This document shows positions 36,200-44,077 of a stretch of DNA of 47,404 nt, piece by piece. Below the pieces are notes generated by a model. It ran no database searches. It was given only the letters and a program-made list of their open reading frames with translations, and was not told where the DNA came from. Location: NCBI GenBank assembly GCA_902362875.1, contig CABIYF010000022.1, positions 1 through 47,404 of the forward strand. The letters are read 5' to 3'. Numbering within the stretch: position 1 is the first letter of the stretch; every line of letters starts with the position of its first letter. The stretch comes from Eubacteriaceae bacterium (lineage in GTDB: Bacteria > Bacillota > Clostridia > Lachnospirales > Lachnospiraceae). A program made the position numbers and the translations under genes.

Positions 36200-37912
36200 T
36201 TAGCTTCTTGCTCTTTCTTCTAATAAAGCTTTAACTTCTGCTTCAGTTTCTAACTGCATTACTTCATCAACTAATGCTTTACATTCATCCATTGTCCACA
36301 GAGACATAACTTTTCTTGTAGCAAGGATTGCTGTAGCACTTACTGAGAATTCGTTTAATCCGAATCCAAGTAATACTGGTACTAATAATGGATCGCTTGC
36401 AGCTTCTCCACACATACCTGCCATGATGTCTTCTTTGTTTGCAGCTGAGATGATATTTCTGATAGAACGAAGTACAGCTGGATTGTATGCAGAGTACAGA
36501 TATGCAACATCTGGGTTACCTCTGTCGGCTGCCATTGTGTATCCAGTTAAATCGTTTGTACCGATACTGAAGAAATCTGCTTCTTTTGCAAGAATGTCAG
36601 CAATTAAACTTGCTGCAGCAGTTTCCATCATAACACCAACTTCGATGTCTTTGTCGTATGCGATACCTTCTGCATCTAATTCCTGTTTCAGTTCTTCGAT
36701 AATTGCTTTTACTGCACGAAGCTCGTCTACACATGTTACTAATGGAACCATGATACGAACTTTACCGAAAGCACTTGCACGTAATAATGCACGAAGCTGT
36801 GGTTTGTAAATATCTTCTTTTCTCTGTAAGCAGAAACGTACTGCTCTGAATCCTAAGAATGGATTCTCTTCTGTTGGAAGTCCAAGATATGGAAGAGCTT
36901 TATCTCCACCGATATCCAGTGTACGGATGATGACTGGTTTACCATCAAGAGTTTCTGCAACTTTCTTGTATGCTTCAAACTGAGCTTCTTCAGATGGAAT
37001 CGCATCGCTTTCCATGAATAAGAACTCAGATCTGAATAATCCAACACCTTCTCCGTCACGCTCTAAAACACCTTCTGCTTCATCTGGTCCACCGATATTA
37101 GCAACCAGTTCAACAACGTGTCCGTCAGCTGTCTGAGACTTCTGTCCAACGAATTTCTGAAGGGCAACTTTCTCTTCTAAGAATTTTTCTTTCTTAGCTT
37201 TATACTCTTCTACAACAGATGCTTCAGGATTGATATAAGCTTCTCCTGTTGATCCGTCAAGAACTACTTCATCTCCATCGTTAACGATAGAAACGATATT
37301 TTCGATACTAAGAACTGCTGGAATTTCCATAGATCTGCAGATGATTGCAGAGTGAGATGTCTTACCACCGATCTCTGTTAATACACCCTGAACGTTCGCT
37401 GGATTAATTCCTGCTGTCATAGATGGTGTTAAATCTTCTGCTACTAAGATTGTTCCTTCTGGAACTGCACTGATATCTACTTCTTCAATTCCAAGTAAGA
37501 TCTTAATTAAACGAGTTTTAATGTCGCCTAAGTCAGATGCTCTCTGCTGTGTCAGTTCGTCGTCTGCCATAGCGAAGATCTGTGCGAAGAAATCACAAGC
37601 TTCTTCTACAGCTGCTTCTGCATTGATCTTTTCTCCTTCGATCTTTGCTTCGATCTGTTCAGAAATTGCAGGGTCCTGGATCATCATGATATGACCTTCT
37701 AAGATTTCTGCTTCCTGTTTTCCAGCAGTTACTTTCATGGATTCAACCATCTTCTGTGTTTTCTCGATGAAAACTTCGATTGCATCACTTAAACGTTTTT
37801 TCTCTGCTTCGATATCTTCAATTGACTGTTTTGTGTAGTTAAGTTCTTCTTCTTTGATCTTAACAATCTTACCAATTCCGATACCAGCAGATGCTCCTAT
37901 ACCTTTATACAT
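36200..37912 (-). CDS. ptsI: Phosphoenolpyruvate-protein phosphotransferase (enzyme I)
   Basis: Enzyme I of the PTS, 570 aa, moves phosphate from PEP to HPr in the cytoplasm. The phosphorylated histidine is His187 in GGKTSHSAIICRSMEIP. The PEP-binding domain shows GLFRSEFLFM, GVMMETAAASL and DFFSIGTNDLTGYT. It follows ptsH by 56 bases and ends at a strong terminator, so ptsH-ptsI is a two-gene unit under RAT/terminator control. Confidence 0.97.
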   Translation of the reverse strand: MYKGIGASAGIGIGKIVKIKEEELNYTKQSIEDIEAEKKRLSDAIEVFIEKTQKMVESMKVTAGKQEAEILEGHIMMIQDPAISEQIEAKIEGEKINAEAAVEEACDFFAQIFAMADDELTQQRASDLGDIKTRLIKILLGIEEVDISAVPEGTILVAEDLTPSMTAGINPANVQGVLTEIGGKTSHSAIICRSMEIPAVLSIENIVSIVNDGDEVVLDGSTGEAYINPEASVVEEYKAKKEKFLEEKVALQKFVGQKSQTADGHVVELVANIGGPDEAEGVLERDGEGVGLFRSEFLFMESDAIPSEEAQFEAYKKVAETLDGKPVIIRTLDIGGDKALPYLGLPTEENPFLGFRAVRFCLQRKEDIYKPQLRALLRASAFGKVRIMVPLVTCVDELRAVKAIIEELKQELDAEGIAYDKDIEVGVMMETAAASLIADILAKEADFFSIGTNDLTGYTMAADRGNPDVAYLYSAYNPAVLRSIRNIISAANKEDIMAGMCGEAASDPLLVPVLLGFGLNEFSVSATAILATRKVMSLWTMDECKALVDEVMQLETEAEVKALLEERARS

Positions 37913-37968
37913 GTTGTTGCCACCCGTCCTTTATCAAATTATATGTTATACCCAAATAAGAGTGGTGA

Positions 37969-38232
37969 TTACTCACCTAATCCAGATTCGATCAGTTCTG
38001 TTGCATGTGCAAGAGCTGCTTCTTCGTCTGGACCTTCACATACTAATTCGATTTCAGAACCACATTTGATGCAAGCTCCGATGATGTTTAATAAGCTTTT
38101 TGCGTTGATTTTCTTATCTTCGTATACGATTGTTACATCAGATTCGAATTTAGTTACAGCTTTAGCTAAAACTCCAGCTGGTCTCATGTGTAATCCCTGT
38201 TCGTTTTCAATGACAAATTTCTTTGATACCAT
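37969..38232 (-). CDS. ptsH: Phosphocarrier protein HPr
   Basis: HPr of 87 aa. His15 in GLHMRPAG takes phosphate from enzyme I. Ser46 in NAKSLLNIIG is the site of regulatory HPr kinase phosphorylation in Firmicutes, so it also serves catabolite control. The ribosome site GGAG precedes the ATG. It is the first gene after the antitermination leader and should also feed the orphan EIIA/EIIB pair in the window. Confidence 0.97.
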   Translation of the reverse strand: MVSKKFVIENEQGLHMRPAGVLAKAVTKFESDVTIVYEDKKINAKSLLNIIGACIKCGSEIELVCEGPDEEAALAHATELIESGLGE

Positions 38233-38331
38233 AATTGTTTCTCCTTCTCACATATAAAATAATTTCATTTGTCTGGATATCTGGCTGGTTTGTTCTTGTA
38301 CTCATCTAAGTGCAATTACTTAAAAAAGCAT

Positions 38332-38379
38332 AAAAAAAGACCTACTTTAACAAATGTACACACTTATTAAATAGGTCTT
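38332..38379 (-). terminator. Antitermination-controlled terminator before ptsH
   Basis: On the minus strand AAGACCTATTTAA (38379-38367) pairs with TTAAAGTAGGTCTT (38350-38337, one bulged base), then a T-run (38338-38332). Its first arm begins inside the RAT sequence, so RAT and terminator exclude each other. Confidence 0.88.
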
Positions 38380-38402
38380 GCCTGCCTTACCAGTCACAAT
38401 CC
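38374..38402 (-). promoter_or_regulatory. Ribonucleic antiterminator (RAT) for BglG/LicT-type protein
   Basis: On the minus strand a 29-base element reads GGATTGTGACTG, a 5-base loop, then GCAGGCAAGACC. It has the length and layout of the LicT/SacT RATs as I know them (GGATTGTTACTG...GCAGGCAAAACC), differing outside the loop at two positions. It ends inside the first arm of the terminator. Bound protein would block termination before ptsH. Confidence 0.88.
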
Positions 38403-38418
38403 AAAATTTGATAATATT

Positions 38419-38447
38419 ATAATATCAAATTTCAGTTCATAAGTCAA
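38419..38447 (-). promoter_or_regulatory. ptsHI promoter
   Basis: On the minus strand TTGACT (38447-38442), 17-base spacer, TATTAT (38424-38419). Transcription would start near 38412, about 10 bases before the RAT. The promoter lies within an AT-rich dyad, AAATTTGAT...ATCAAATTT. Confidence 0.75.
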
Positions 38448-38454
38448 CCGGGAT

Positions 38455-38952
38455 TTATACCTGTCCGCTTGTTTCAAGAATCAGTCTTTTTACATAAATG
38501 ATCAGATACATTTTCTCATCTGCGGACAATTTACAGTCATAATGCTGTTCAATATGTTCAACGATCTTCTGGCTGCAGACATAAGCTTCCGGGTATTTTT
38601 TCTGGTTTCTCTCATAGAACTCAACATCTGCTTCTTCATCTTCTTCCATCGGATGCTTCTTTGACATGATCTCTGTCTCCAGATACTGAAGATGTGTCGC
38701 AAATCTCTGGTATGCCGGATGCTCTGAATCCAGTACGATTTCATAAAATTCCTGAATAATGGCCATCACTTCCTGAACAAAAGATGATTTGCCGCTTAAA
38801 TCCAATGTAAAGATCTTCTCAATCTTATTCTTATCTAATTCATCTCCTGCTTTTTTTCGGAAACCAATTCCTTTGCCCATTAAAATAACTTCTTTGCCAT
38901 TCGCATCAAATGTACTAACAACATTGTTATTGATTACTTTCTGAATGATCAC
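38455..38952 (-). CDS. Short BglG/LicT-type antiterminator (CAT domain, single PRD)
   Basis: RNA-binding antiterminator of 165 aa. Residues 1-55 (MIIQKVINNNVVSTFDANGK and GKGIGFRKKAGDELD) are a clear CAT RNA-binding domain. Residues about 65-165 are one PTS-regulation domain (PRD). Typical LicT/GlcT proteins have two PRDs and about 280 aa. The PRD keeps a His in FATHLQYLE, but where HIxR is usual it reads YVKR, so the second phosphorylatable His is missing. The start is GTG at 38952 with AGGAGG at 38961-38966 that overlaps the hflX stop. It is directly upstream of the RAT-ptsHI unit and very probably controls it. Confidence 0.88.
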   Translation of the reverse strand: MIIQKVINNNVVSTFDANGKEVILMGKGIGFRKKAGDELDKNKIEKIFTLDLSGKSSFVQEVMAIIQEFYEIVLDSEHPAYQRFATHLQYLETEIMSKKHPMEEDEEADVEFYERNQKKYPEAYVCSQKIVEHIEQHYDCKLSADEKMYLIIYVKRLILETSGQV

Positions 38953-38964
38953 TTTCCATTCCTC

Positions 38965-40203
38965 CTAGATGTTCCCAAGGATTTCTTTTGGAATATATGC
39001 TTCCACATAAATCCCATCTTCTCTGTAGTCTTCTTTCAAAAGCTGTCCATGAGTTCTGATCAGCTGAATCTTTCCTGCCTCTTGATAATCATATAATTTC
39101 TCCAGATATAATTTTTGTTTCTGCAGGATCTTCTCAATGTTCTCTAATAACTGGGCAGTTCCTTCGCCTGTCTTCCCTGAAATTCTTACGACCGCTTCTG
39201 CATTTGGATCTTTTAAAATCTCATCTCCATTTAAAAGATCAATCTTGTTAAACGCTGTTACGATCGGCGATTCATTCGCGCCAAGCTGCTTTAACGTCTC
39301 ATACACCGCCTCCATCTGCTTCTCTTTCTGTGGATTCGATGCATCTACAACATGCAGGATCAGATCACTGTATTTAGCCTCCTCCAGTGTACTTTTAAAA
39401 GCCTCCACCAGATGATGTGGAAGTTTCCGGATAAATCCTACCGTATCCGTCATAAGAATTGTCTGTCCACCACTTAAATCCAGACTCTTTGTCGTCGGAT
39501 CAAGTGTCGCAAACAGCTGGTCTTCTTCATACACACCTGCATTTGTAAAATGATTTAATAATGTTGATTTCCCAGCGTTGGTATATCCAACAATACACAC
39601 AACCGGAAGATGATTCTTCTGGCGCTGTTTTCTTTGTACTTCTCTATGTTTCACAACATCTCGAAGTTCTGCCTTAAGCCTTGATATTCTTGTTCGGATC
39701 AAACGACGGTCCATCTCAAGTTTCTTCTCTCCAGGCCCTCTCGTTCCGATTCCTCCTCCAAGTCTTGACAATGCTTTTCCCTGTCCGGTAAGCTTGGATG
39801 CACGATATTTCAGCTGTGCAAGTTCTACCTGAATCTTACCTTCTCTTGTAAATGCTCTCTTCGCAAAAATATCAAGAATGATCAGGGTTCTGTCCATGAC
39901 TTTGGTATCTAATGCTTCGCTCAGATTATTGATCTGTGCTGGTGACAACTCATCATCACAAACAATACCTGTCGCATCTGTTCCATATAACAGTGCATTA
40001 ACTTCGTCAATCTTTCCTTTTCCAATATAAGTTCCCGGATGCGGTGCTTCTCTTACCTGAATCACCCTTGCTGCAACCTCTGCTCCCGCAGTCTTTACCA
40101 ATTCCTCTAATTCATCGAGAGATTCTTCTGCCTCCCTTGTATCCTGATCAGCAACTGCGACAAGAATAACCTTTTCAATAATTTCTTTCCTGATCTCTTC
40201 CAT
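38965..40203 (-). CDS. hflX: Ribosome-associated GTPase HflX
   Basis: GTPase of 412 aa that acts on stalled or heat-damaged ribosomes. The N-terminal HflX domain has HPGTYIGKGKIDEVNALL, followed by a coiled linker with GGIGTRGPGEKKLEMDRR. The G domain has GYTNAGKSTLLN, DTVGFIRKLPHHL and NKID. It lies 12 bases after the membrane-protein gene and its stop overlaps the next gene's ribosome site, so it is inside a five-gene operon. Confidence 0.95.
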   Translation of the reverse strand: MEEIRKEIIEKVILVAVADQDTREAEESLDELEELVKTAGAEVAARVIQVREAPHPGTYIGKGKIDEVNALLYGTDATGIVCDDELSPAQINNLSEALDTKVMDRTLIILDIFAKRAFTREGKIQVELAQLKYRASKLTGQGKALSRLGGGIGTRGPGEKKLEMDRRLIRTRISRLKAELRDVVKHREVQRKQRQKNHLPVVCIVGYTNAGKSTLLNHFTNAGVYEEDQLFATLDPTTKSLDLSGGQTILMTDTVGFIRKLPHHLVEAFKSTLEEAKYSDLILHVVDASNPQKEKQMEAVYETLKQLGANESPIVTAFNKIDLLNGDEILKDPNAEAVVRISGKTGEGTAQLLENIEKILQKQKLYLEKLYDYQEAGKIQLIRTHGQLLKEDYREDGIYVEAYIPKEILGNI

Positions 40204-40215
40204 AATGGTTCTTTC

Positions 40216-40647
40216 CTATTCCTGATTTAATATCTGCTTTACCGCCATGGCAAATGCTTTTTCTTTTGAAGTTCTTACCTGTACAGGTTTTCTCATCAGA
40301 AGATCGTTGTCACTTTTCATTTTATCTTCTCTTGCATATTTGCTGATATCCATCCCAAGATATTCTGTGCAGGTTCTTCCTTCTATCTCCATATCTTTGT
40401 CTGTCACTGCCCATGCATCGATCACTCGATGATCCTCAGGATTTACCGCAAGCATCAATGTTATTGCTTTTGAAAATACATTTGTCTGTGAAAATCCCAT
40501 GGCAGTCTGTGCACATGATCCATATTGTTCTTTAAATTCCTTATACATCTGTGTGACATATTTTGAACGCTGATTCTGCATATAAGAATAGCAGATGAAC
40601 AGCAAGATACAAAATATGATCAGCACTCCTATGACCAAAATAAACAT
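40216..40647 (-). CDS. Single-pass membrane protein, possibly GutM-like
   Basis: A 143-aa protein with one N-terminal transmembrane segment (residues 2-23) and a cytoplasmic domain (SKAITLMLAVNPEDHRVIDAW, ending KEKAFAMAVKQILNQE). The topology, length and a VxxxDxW-like strand pattern recall the glucitol operon activator GutM, but similarity is weak and I offer it only as a possibility. It lies 15 bases after rpiR and before hflX, within one transcription unit. Confidence 0.6.
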   Translation of the reverse strand: MFILVIGVLIIFCILLFICYSYMQNQRSKYVTQMYKEFKEQYGSCAQTAMGFSQTNVFSKAITLMLAVNPEDHRVIDAWAVTDKDMEIEGRTCTEYLGMDISKYAREDKMKSDNDLLMRKPVQVRTSKEKAFAMAVKQILNQE

Positions 40648-40662
40648 GTTCCTTCATCTTCC

Positions 40663-41511
40663 TTATAATTTTTCTTCTATTACAGACCGTTCATGCTCTG
40701 CAACGTTCTCGAAAAAGTCATCCTTTGTTGAAAGGAGCAGCATAAACAATGTATCAATGACCGCCATCGCAGCCATTCTTGTGAAGCTCACCTGATCATA
40801 AAAAACATGTTCCCTTGTCGCCGTTATGATCACATGATCACAGATCTCTGTCAATGGTGCTCTGGACTGATTCGTGATAACGACCGTTACACCTCCTCGC
40901 TTCTTCACAATCTCGGCCATTCGTATGAGCCTTTTGGATGCTCCCGATGCTGAAATTGCAAAAAATACATCGCCTTCCTTCATTGTTCTTGCAAATGCTT
41001 CCTGTGTCTCCCAGATCGGAGAGGTCACCGCATGCAGTCCTAGCTGGTTAAACTTATATGTTCCATCCATTGCGATCGGTATCGTATTTCCCATCGCTGC
41101 AAATTCTATCAGATCTGCCTTTAAAACTGCATCTACTACTTCCCGCAGATCTTTCTTATCAAAATTATGAAAAGTTGCTTTGATCTCTTCTACTTTACTG
41201 GTCATGATATTATGAAGCGACTGTTCCATATTATCAATATTGATCTCGTTCGACGCAGCTGGTTCCTCCTGTCTGCTTTGTTCCCCTGCAAGTTTCAGCT
41301 TCAGCTGATGAAACCCTCCACATCCGATCTTCTTGCAAAAACGGATGATCGTTGCCTGGCTGGTATCGCAGTTTTGAGCCAGTTCTGACACGGACATGTT
41401 GATCACATCTTCCTGATGTGCGATCAGATAATCCGCAGCCTTCTTTTCTGCATCATACAAACTATCATATATTGAAAAAATCTGATCTCTCACCAGAATA
41501 TTCTTGCTCAT
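40663..41511 (-). CDS. MurR/RpiR family transcriptional regulator
   Basis: A 282-aa regulator. Residues 1-77 are the RpiR helix-turn-helix (MSVSELAQNCDTSQATIIRF), and about 125-260 are a SIS sugar-phosphate-binding domain (LIEFAAMGNTIPIAMD, VFFAISASGASKRLIRMAE). Such regulators sense phosphosugars. There is no sugar kinase or transporter next to it, so the ligand is unknown. It lies 35 bases after the TPR gene in the same unit. Confidence 0.93.
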   Translation of the reverse strand: MSKNILVRDQIFSIYDSLYDAEKKAADYLIAHQEDVINMSVSELAQNCDTSQATIIRFCKKIGCGGFHQLKLKLAGEQSRQEEPAASNEINIDNMEQSLHNIMTSKVEEIKATFHNFDKKDLREVVDAVLKADLIEFAAMGNTIPIAMDGTYKFNQLGLHAVTSPIWETQEAFARTMKEGDVFFAISASGASKRLIRMAEIVKKRGGVTVVITNQSRAPLTEICDHVIITATREHVFYDQVSFTRMAAMAVIDTLFMLLLSTKDDFFENVAEHERSVIEEKL

Positions 41512-41546
41512 AATCTTCCCTCACCCAGTACTTCCTGTTTTATTTC

Positions 41547-42200
41547 CTATCTTGTCTCAAGAAATGTCAGCTCTTTCTTTCCCTGTGCATCTTTTGGATA
41601 TGCCTTCACATAAGCTTTTGTATACTTGTATGCTGTATCAAAATCAAACAAAGATTCATAAGCACTGATTCTTGCAAACAATACTTCCTGCTTATTCTTC
41701 AGCCCTTCCTGCTTTAATGCTTTCTGGATGATCTTCAGTCCTTCTTTGTATTTTTCCTGTTTTGCATAAATTGCATACTTCGTGCAGTAGATTTCTCCTT
41801 CTTCCGGAAATTCTGAAATTCCAAGATCACACACTTCAATTGCTTCTTTCGTCTTATTACGCTGCATCAGACAGTATGCCTTTAAAGAATATGCTTTGCT
41901 TTCTCCACGGTCGATCAATTTGTCATAGACCTCAACCGCTTTGTTATATTCTCCCATCTGATATAGTGCCTCTCCTTCATAAAACAGTACATTCTTCTTC
42001 TGTTTTGTGAAGATTAATGTAAATCTTGATGCCGCACTGTCAAATTCTTCATACGCTTTCTGGTATTCCTTCTGATTCAGATATTTCACACCCTGATCGG
42101 CTGCCATTCTCTGTCTGATATATCCGATGCCGCTGACCGCAAATAATCCTATGATCACGACCAGTACAACTGTTATAATTCCTTTTAATCTGCTATTCAT
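41547..42200 (-). CDS. Membrane-anchored TPR protein
   Basis: A 217-aa protein with one N-terminal transmembrane helix (residues 8-27) and about four tetratricopeptide repeats (KYLNQKEYQKAYEEFDSA, ALYQMGEYNKAVEVYDKLI, and so on). It probably scaffolds protein contacts on the membrane. AGGAG precedes the ATG. It is the first gene of a five-gene unit behind a strong promoter. No specific function can be assigned. Confidence 0.85.
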   Translation of the reverse strand: MNSRLKGIITVVLVVIIGLFAVSGIGYIRQRMAADQGVKYLNQKEYQKAYEEFDSAASRFTLIFTKQKKNVLFYEGEALYQMGEYNKAVEVYDKLIDRGESKAYSLKAYCLMQRNKTKEAIEVCDLGISEFPEEGEIYCTKYAIYAKQEKYKEGLKIIQKALKQEGLKNKQEVLFARISAYESLFDFDTAYKYTKAYVKAYPKDAQGKKELTFLETR

Positions 42201-42242
42201 TTTCTTTCTCCTGATCTGTTTTTACATTGCTGGTTACTTTTC

Positions 42243-42271
42243 AGTATAGCAAATTCTGTTTTATCATACAA
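42243..42271 (-). promoter_or_regulatory. Promoter of the TPR-rpiR-hflX-antiterminator unit
   Basis: On the minus strand TTGTAT (42271-42266), 17-base spacer, TATACT (42248-42243). The next four genes follow with gaps of 35, 15, 12 and about 12 bases. Confidence 0.75.
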
Positions 42272-42289
42272 GCAGTCTGTTTTCTTAGT

Positions 42290-43981
42290 TTACATCGTCA
42301 TTTTCTTTGTTTTGCTGTTTCCTGCTTTGTCAATAAAACGCACATACAATTTTGCTTTTCTGTATTTCTTTGCATCATATCTGACACTGTTTGCAGTTTT
42401 CCATTTATATTTTTTTGCACTTTTTCCTCTTGGAACGATCTTATACTGAGTCTTCTTCTTTCCGCTTGTTCCATAGTTTGCCGAAAAAGTTACTTTTATC
42501 TTCTTTCCTGACTTTTTCTTCTTTAATTTAAGCTTTGTCGGTGCCTTAGTGTCAACGACGATCTGCGGAAGTTTTACCTCTTTCTCCCCAAGCATCGTAT
42601 TGTATTTTATGTAGATTTTGGCAGCATTTCCATTCTTTAATGTAACAGATCTTCCATATCTGTAAGGAATCCTTGCACTGCTCTGCCCATTCTTCACAAG
42701 TTTATACTGAACACTATTGATTTTTGTAAAACTTCTGGCACTTGCATTGATCTTTACCGTTATCGTTTTATTACTGTAGACACTTTTTGCATCTTTTGTT
42801 CCTACATATACTGGAACCATTTTGTATTTTTTGTTCCTGATAATGTCAACTGACTGCAGAACCGGCGTAGAAACAGTCTTTCCTGAAGTTACGATCCTTC
42901 CATTTACACTTGGCTTATTCCCGCCTTTTTGTGTTTTAACATACAAACGGCTTCCATCAGAAGTGATAACAATCGTACCCCTGTTACTCGTCTCATAAAC
43001 ATCCATCTTTGAAAGATCCGTAAGAACATTCTTCATCGGAACATTCCCGATATTCTTATATCCATTACTAACGATCGCAATGTTGGCCTTGGTACGATCG
43101 ATCAGCAGTTTATGATCAGATGTTCGTCCTGAAATCAGTTTGTCCGATTCTTTTACATCCTGATAACCATGATGAGGTTCTTTTAAAACCTGCGCCTGAA
43201 GGTTATATCCTTTCTTGATGATCTTCTCGATCGTCTCTCTTTGTGCATCACCCGTCATCAAAAATGAATTCTTTCCATAGACAATTCTCGTAACGATAGA
43301 ATATTTGTTTTCCTGTCTTATATTCAGATTTACCTGTCTTCCATATTTATAATCATTCTCCAACGGCCCATAAAATGTGATCTGTGCCTGTCCAAGATAA
43401 ATCTTTGATCCTGCCTTTGGCGTAACATATTTTACATGCAGAGATTCATCTTCTTCATTATTTCTTTTTTCAATTTCGTTCTTTACACTTTTGTATGTAT
43501 CTGAATCAAACTTTGTCCATTTTGCTGTTTCTGAAGTCTGTTTCTTGACATTATCACTGCTTCTTAAGTAAGTCACTTCCAAAGAATTTCCATAAATCGT
43601 ATTGATCGTGATTGTTTTATCCTTCAATATCTTGACTAGACCGCCAATATGATCCTGATGTGGATGCGTAAGAATGACAAATTCTAAATGCTTTACGCCC
43701 ATCTTTTTCAGATACTCATACGCTGGTGCATTTTTCTTGGCATATGTTTTATCTTTTGTGACATGATATTTGCCTGCACCTGTATCGATCATTGCATATT
43801 TGGCACTGCTTCCTTCTCCATACTGCAGTAATGCCCCATCTGCACATCCTACATCAATAAAATGAATTTTAAAATTCTGTGCAGCTGATACTTTGAGGCT
43901 TGTTTTGTATTCCGGTGCCGATATTACCGTCATCAGTACAACCAGCAGACAGGCTGCAATCTGTTTCATCCTTTTCTTCAT
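42290..43981 (-). CDS. Secreted ComEC/Rec2-like metallo-beta-lactamase-fold protein
   Basis: A 563-aa exported protein. The signal peptide is about 1-32. Residues 35-340 are a metallo-beta-lactamase domain with HFIDVGCADGALLQYG, THPHQDHIGGL (metal ligands HxHxDH), a FLMTGDA Asp ligand and KEPHHGYQDV. This is the family that includes the soluble domain of competence protein ComEC, but here without membrane domain. The C-terminus (about 390-563) has repeated beta domains with many Lys (TKLKLKKKKSGKKIKVTFS), probably cell-wall contacting. GGGAG precedes the ATG at 43981; an upstream extension of 14 residues is rejected. A phosphodiesterase or nuclease role outside the cell is inferred. Confidence 0.88.
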   Translation of the reverse strand: MKKRMKQIAACLLVVLMTVISAPEYKTSLKVSAAQNFKIHFIDVGCADGALLQYGEGSSAKYAMIDTGAGKYHVTKDKTYAKKNAPAYEYLKKMGVKHLEFVILTHPHQDHIGGLVKILKDKTITINTIYGNSLEVTYLRSSDNVKKQTSETAKWTKFDSDTYKSVKNEIEKRNNEEDESLHVKYVTPKAGSKIYLGQAQITFYGPLENDYKYGRQVNLNIRQENKYSIVTRIVYGKNSFLMTGDAQRETIEKIIKKGYNLQAQVLKEPHHGYQDVKESDKLISGRTSDHKLLIDRTKANIAIVSNGYKNIGNVPMKNVLTDLSKMDVYETSNRGTIVITSDGSRLYVKTQKGGNKPSVNGRIVTSGKTVSTPVLQSVDIIRNKKYKMVPVYVGTKDAKSVYSNKTITVKINASARSFTKINSVQYKLVKNGQSSARIPYRYGRSVTLKNGNAAKIYIKYNTMLGEKEVKLPQIVVDTKAPTKLKLKKKKSGKKIKVTFSANYGTSGKKKTQYKIVPRGKSAKKYKWKTANSVRYDAKKYRKAKLYVRFIDKAGNSKTKKMTM

Positions 43982-44055
43982 AATCTTCTCCCTTATCTTT
44001 ATACTGCTTCTAATCTTCTGCAAAATTATTTTTACAATATTTATTATTTTCTCCT

Positions 44056-44064
44056 ATTATAGCA
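44056..44064 (-). promoter_or_regulatory. Extended -10 promoter before the MBL gene
   Basis: On the minus strand TGCTATAAT (44064-44056) is a perfect extended -10 without a recognisable -35. It lies just after the glgP stop. Confidence 0.5.
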
Positions 44065-44077
44065 CATTTTTATTTAC

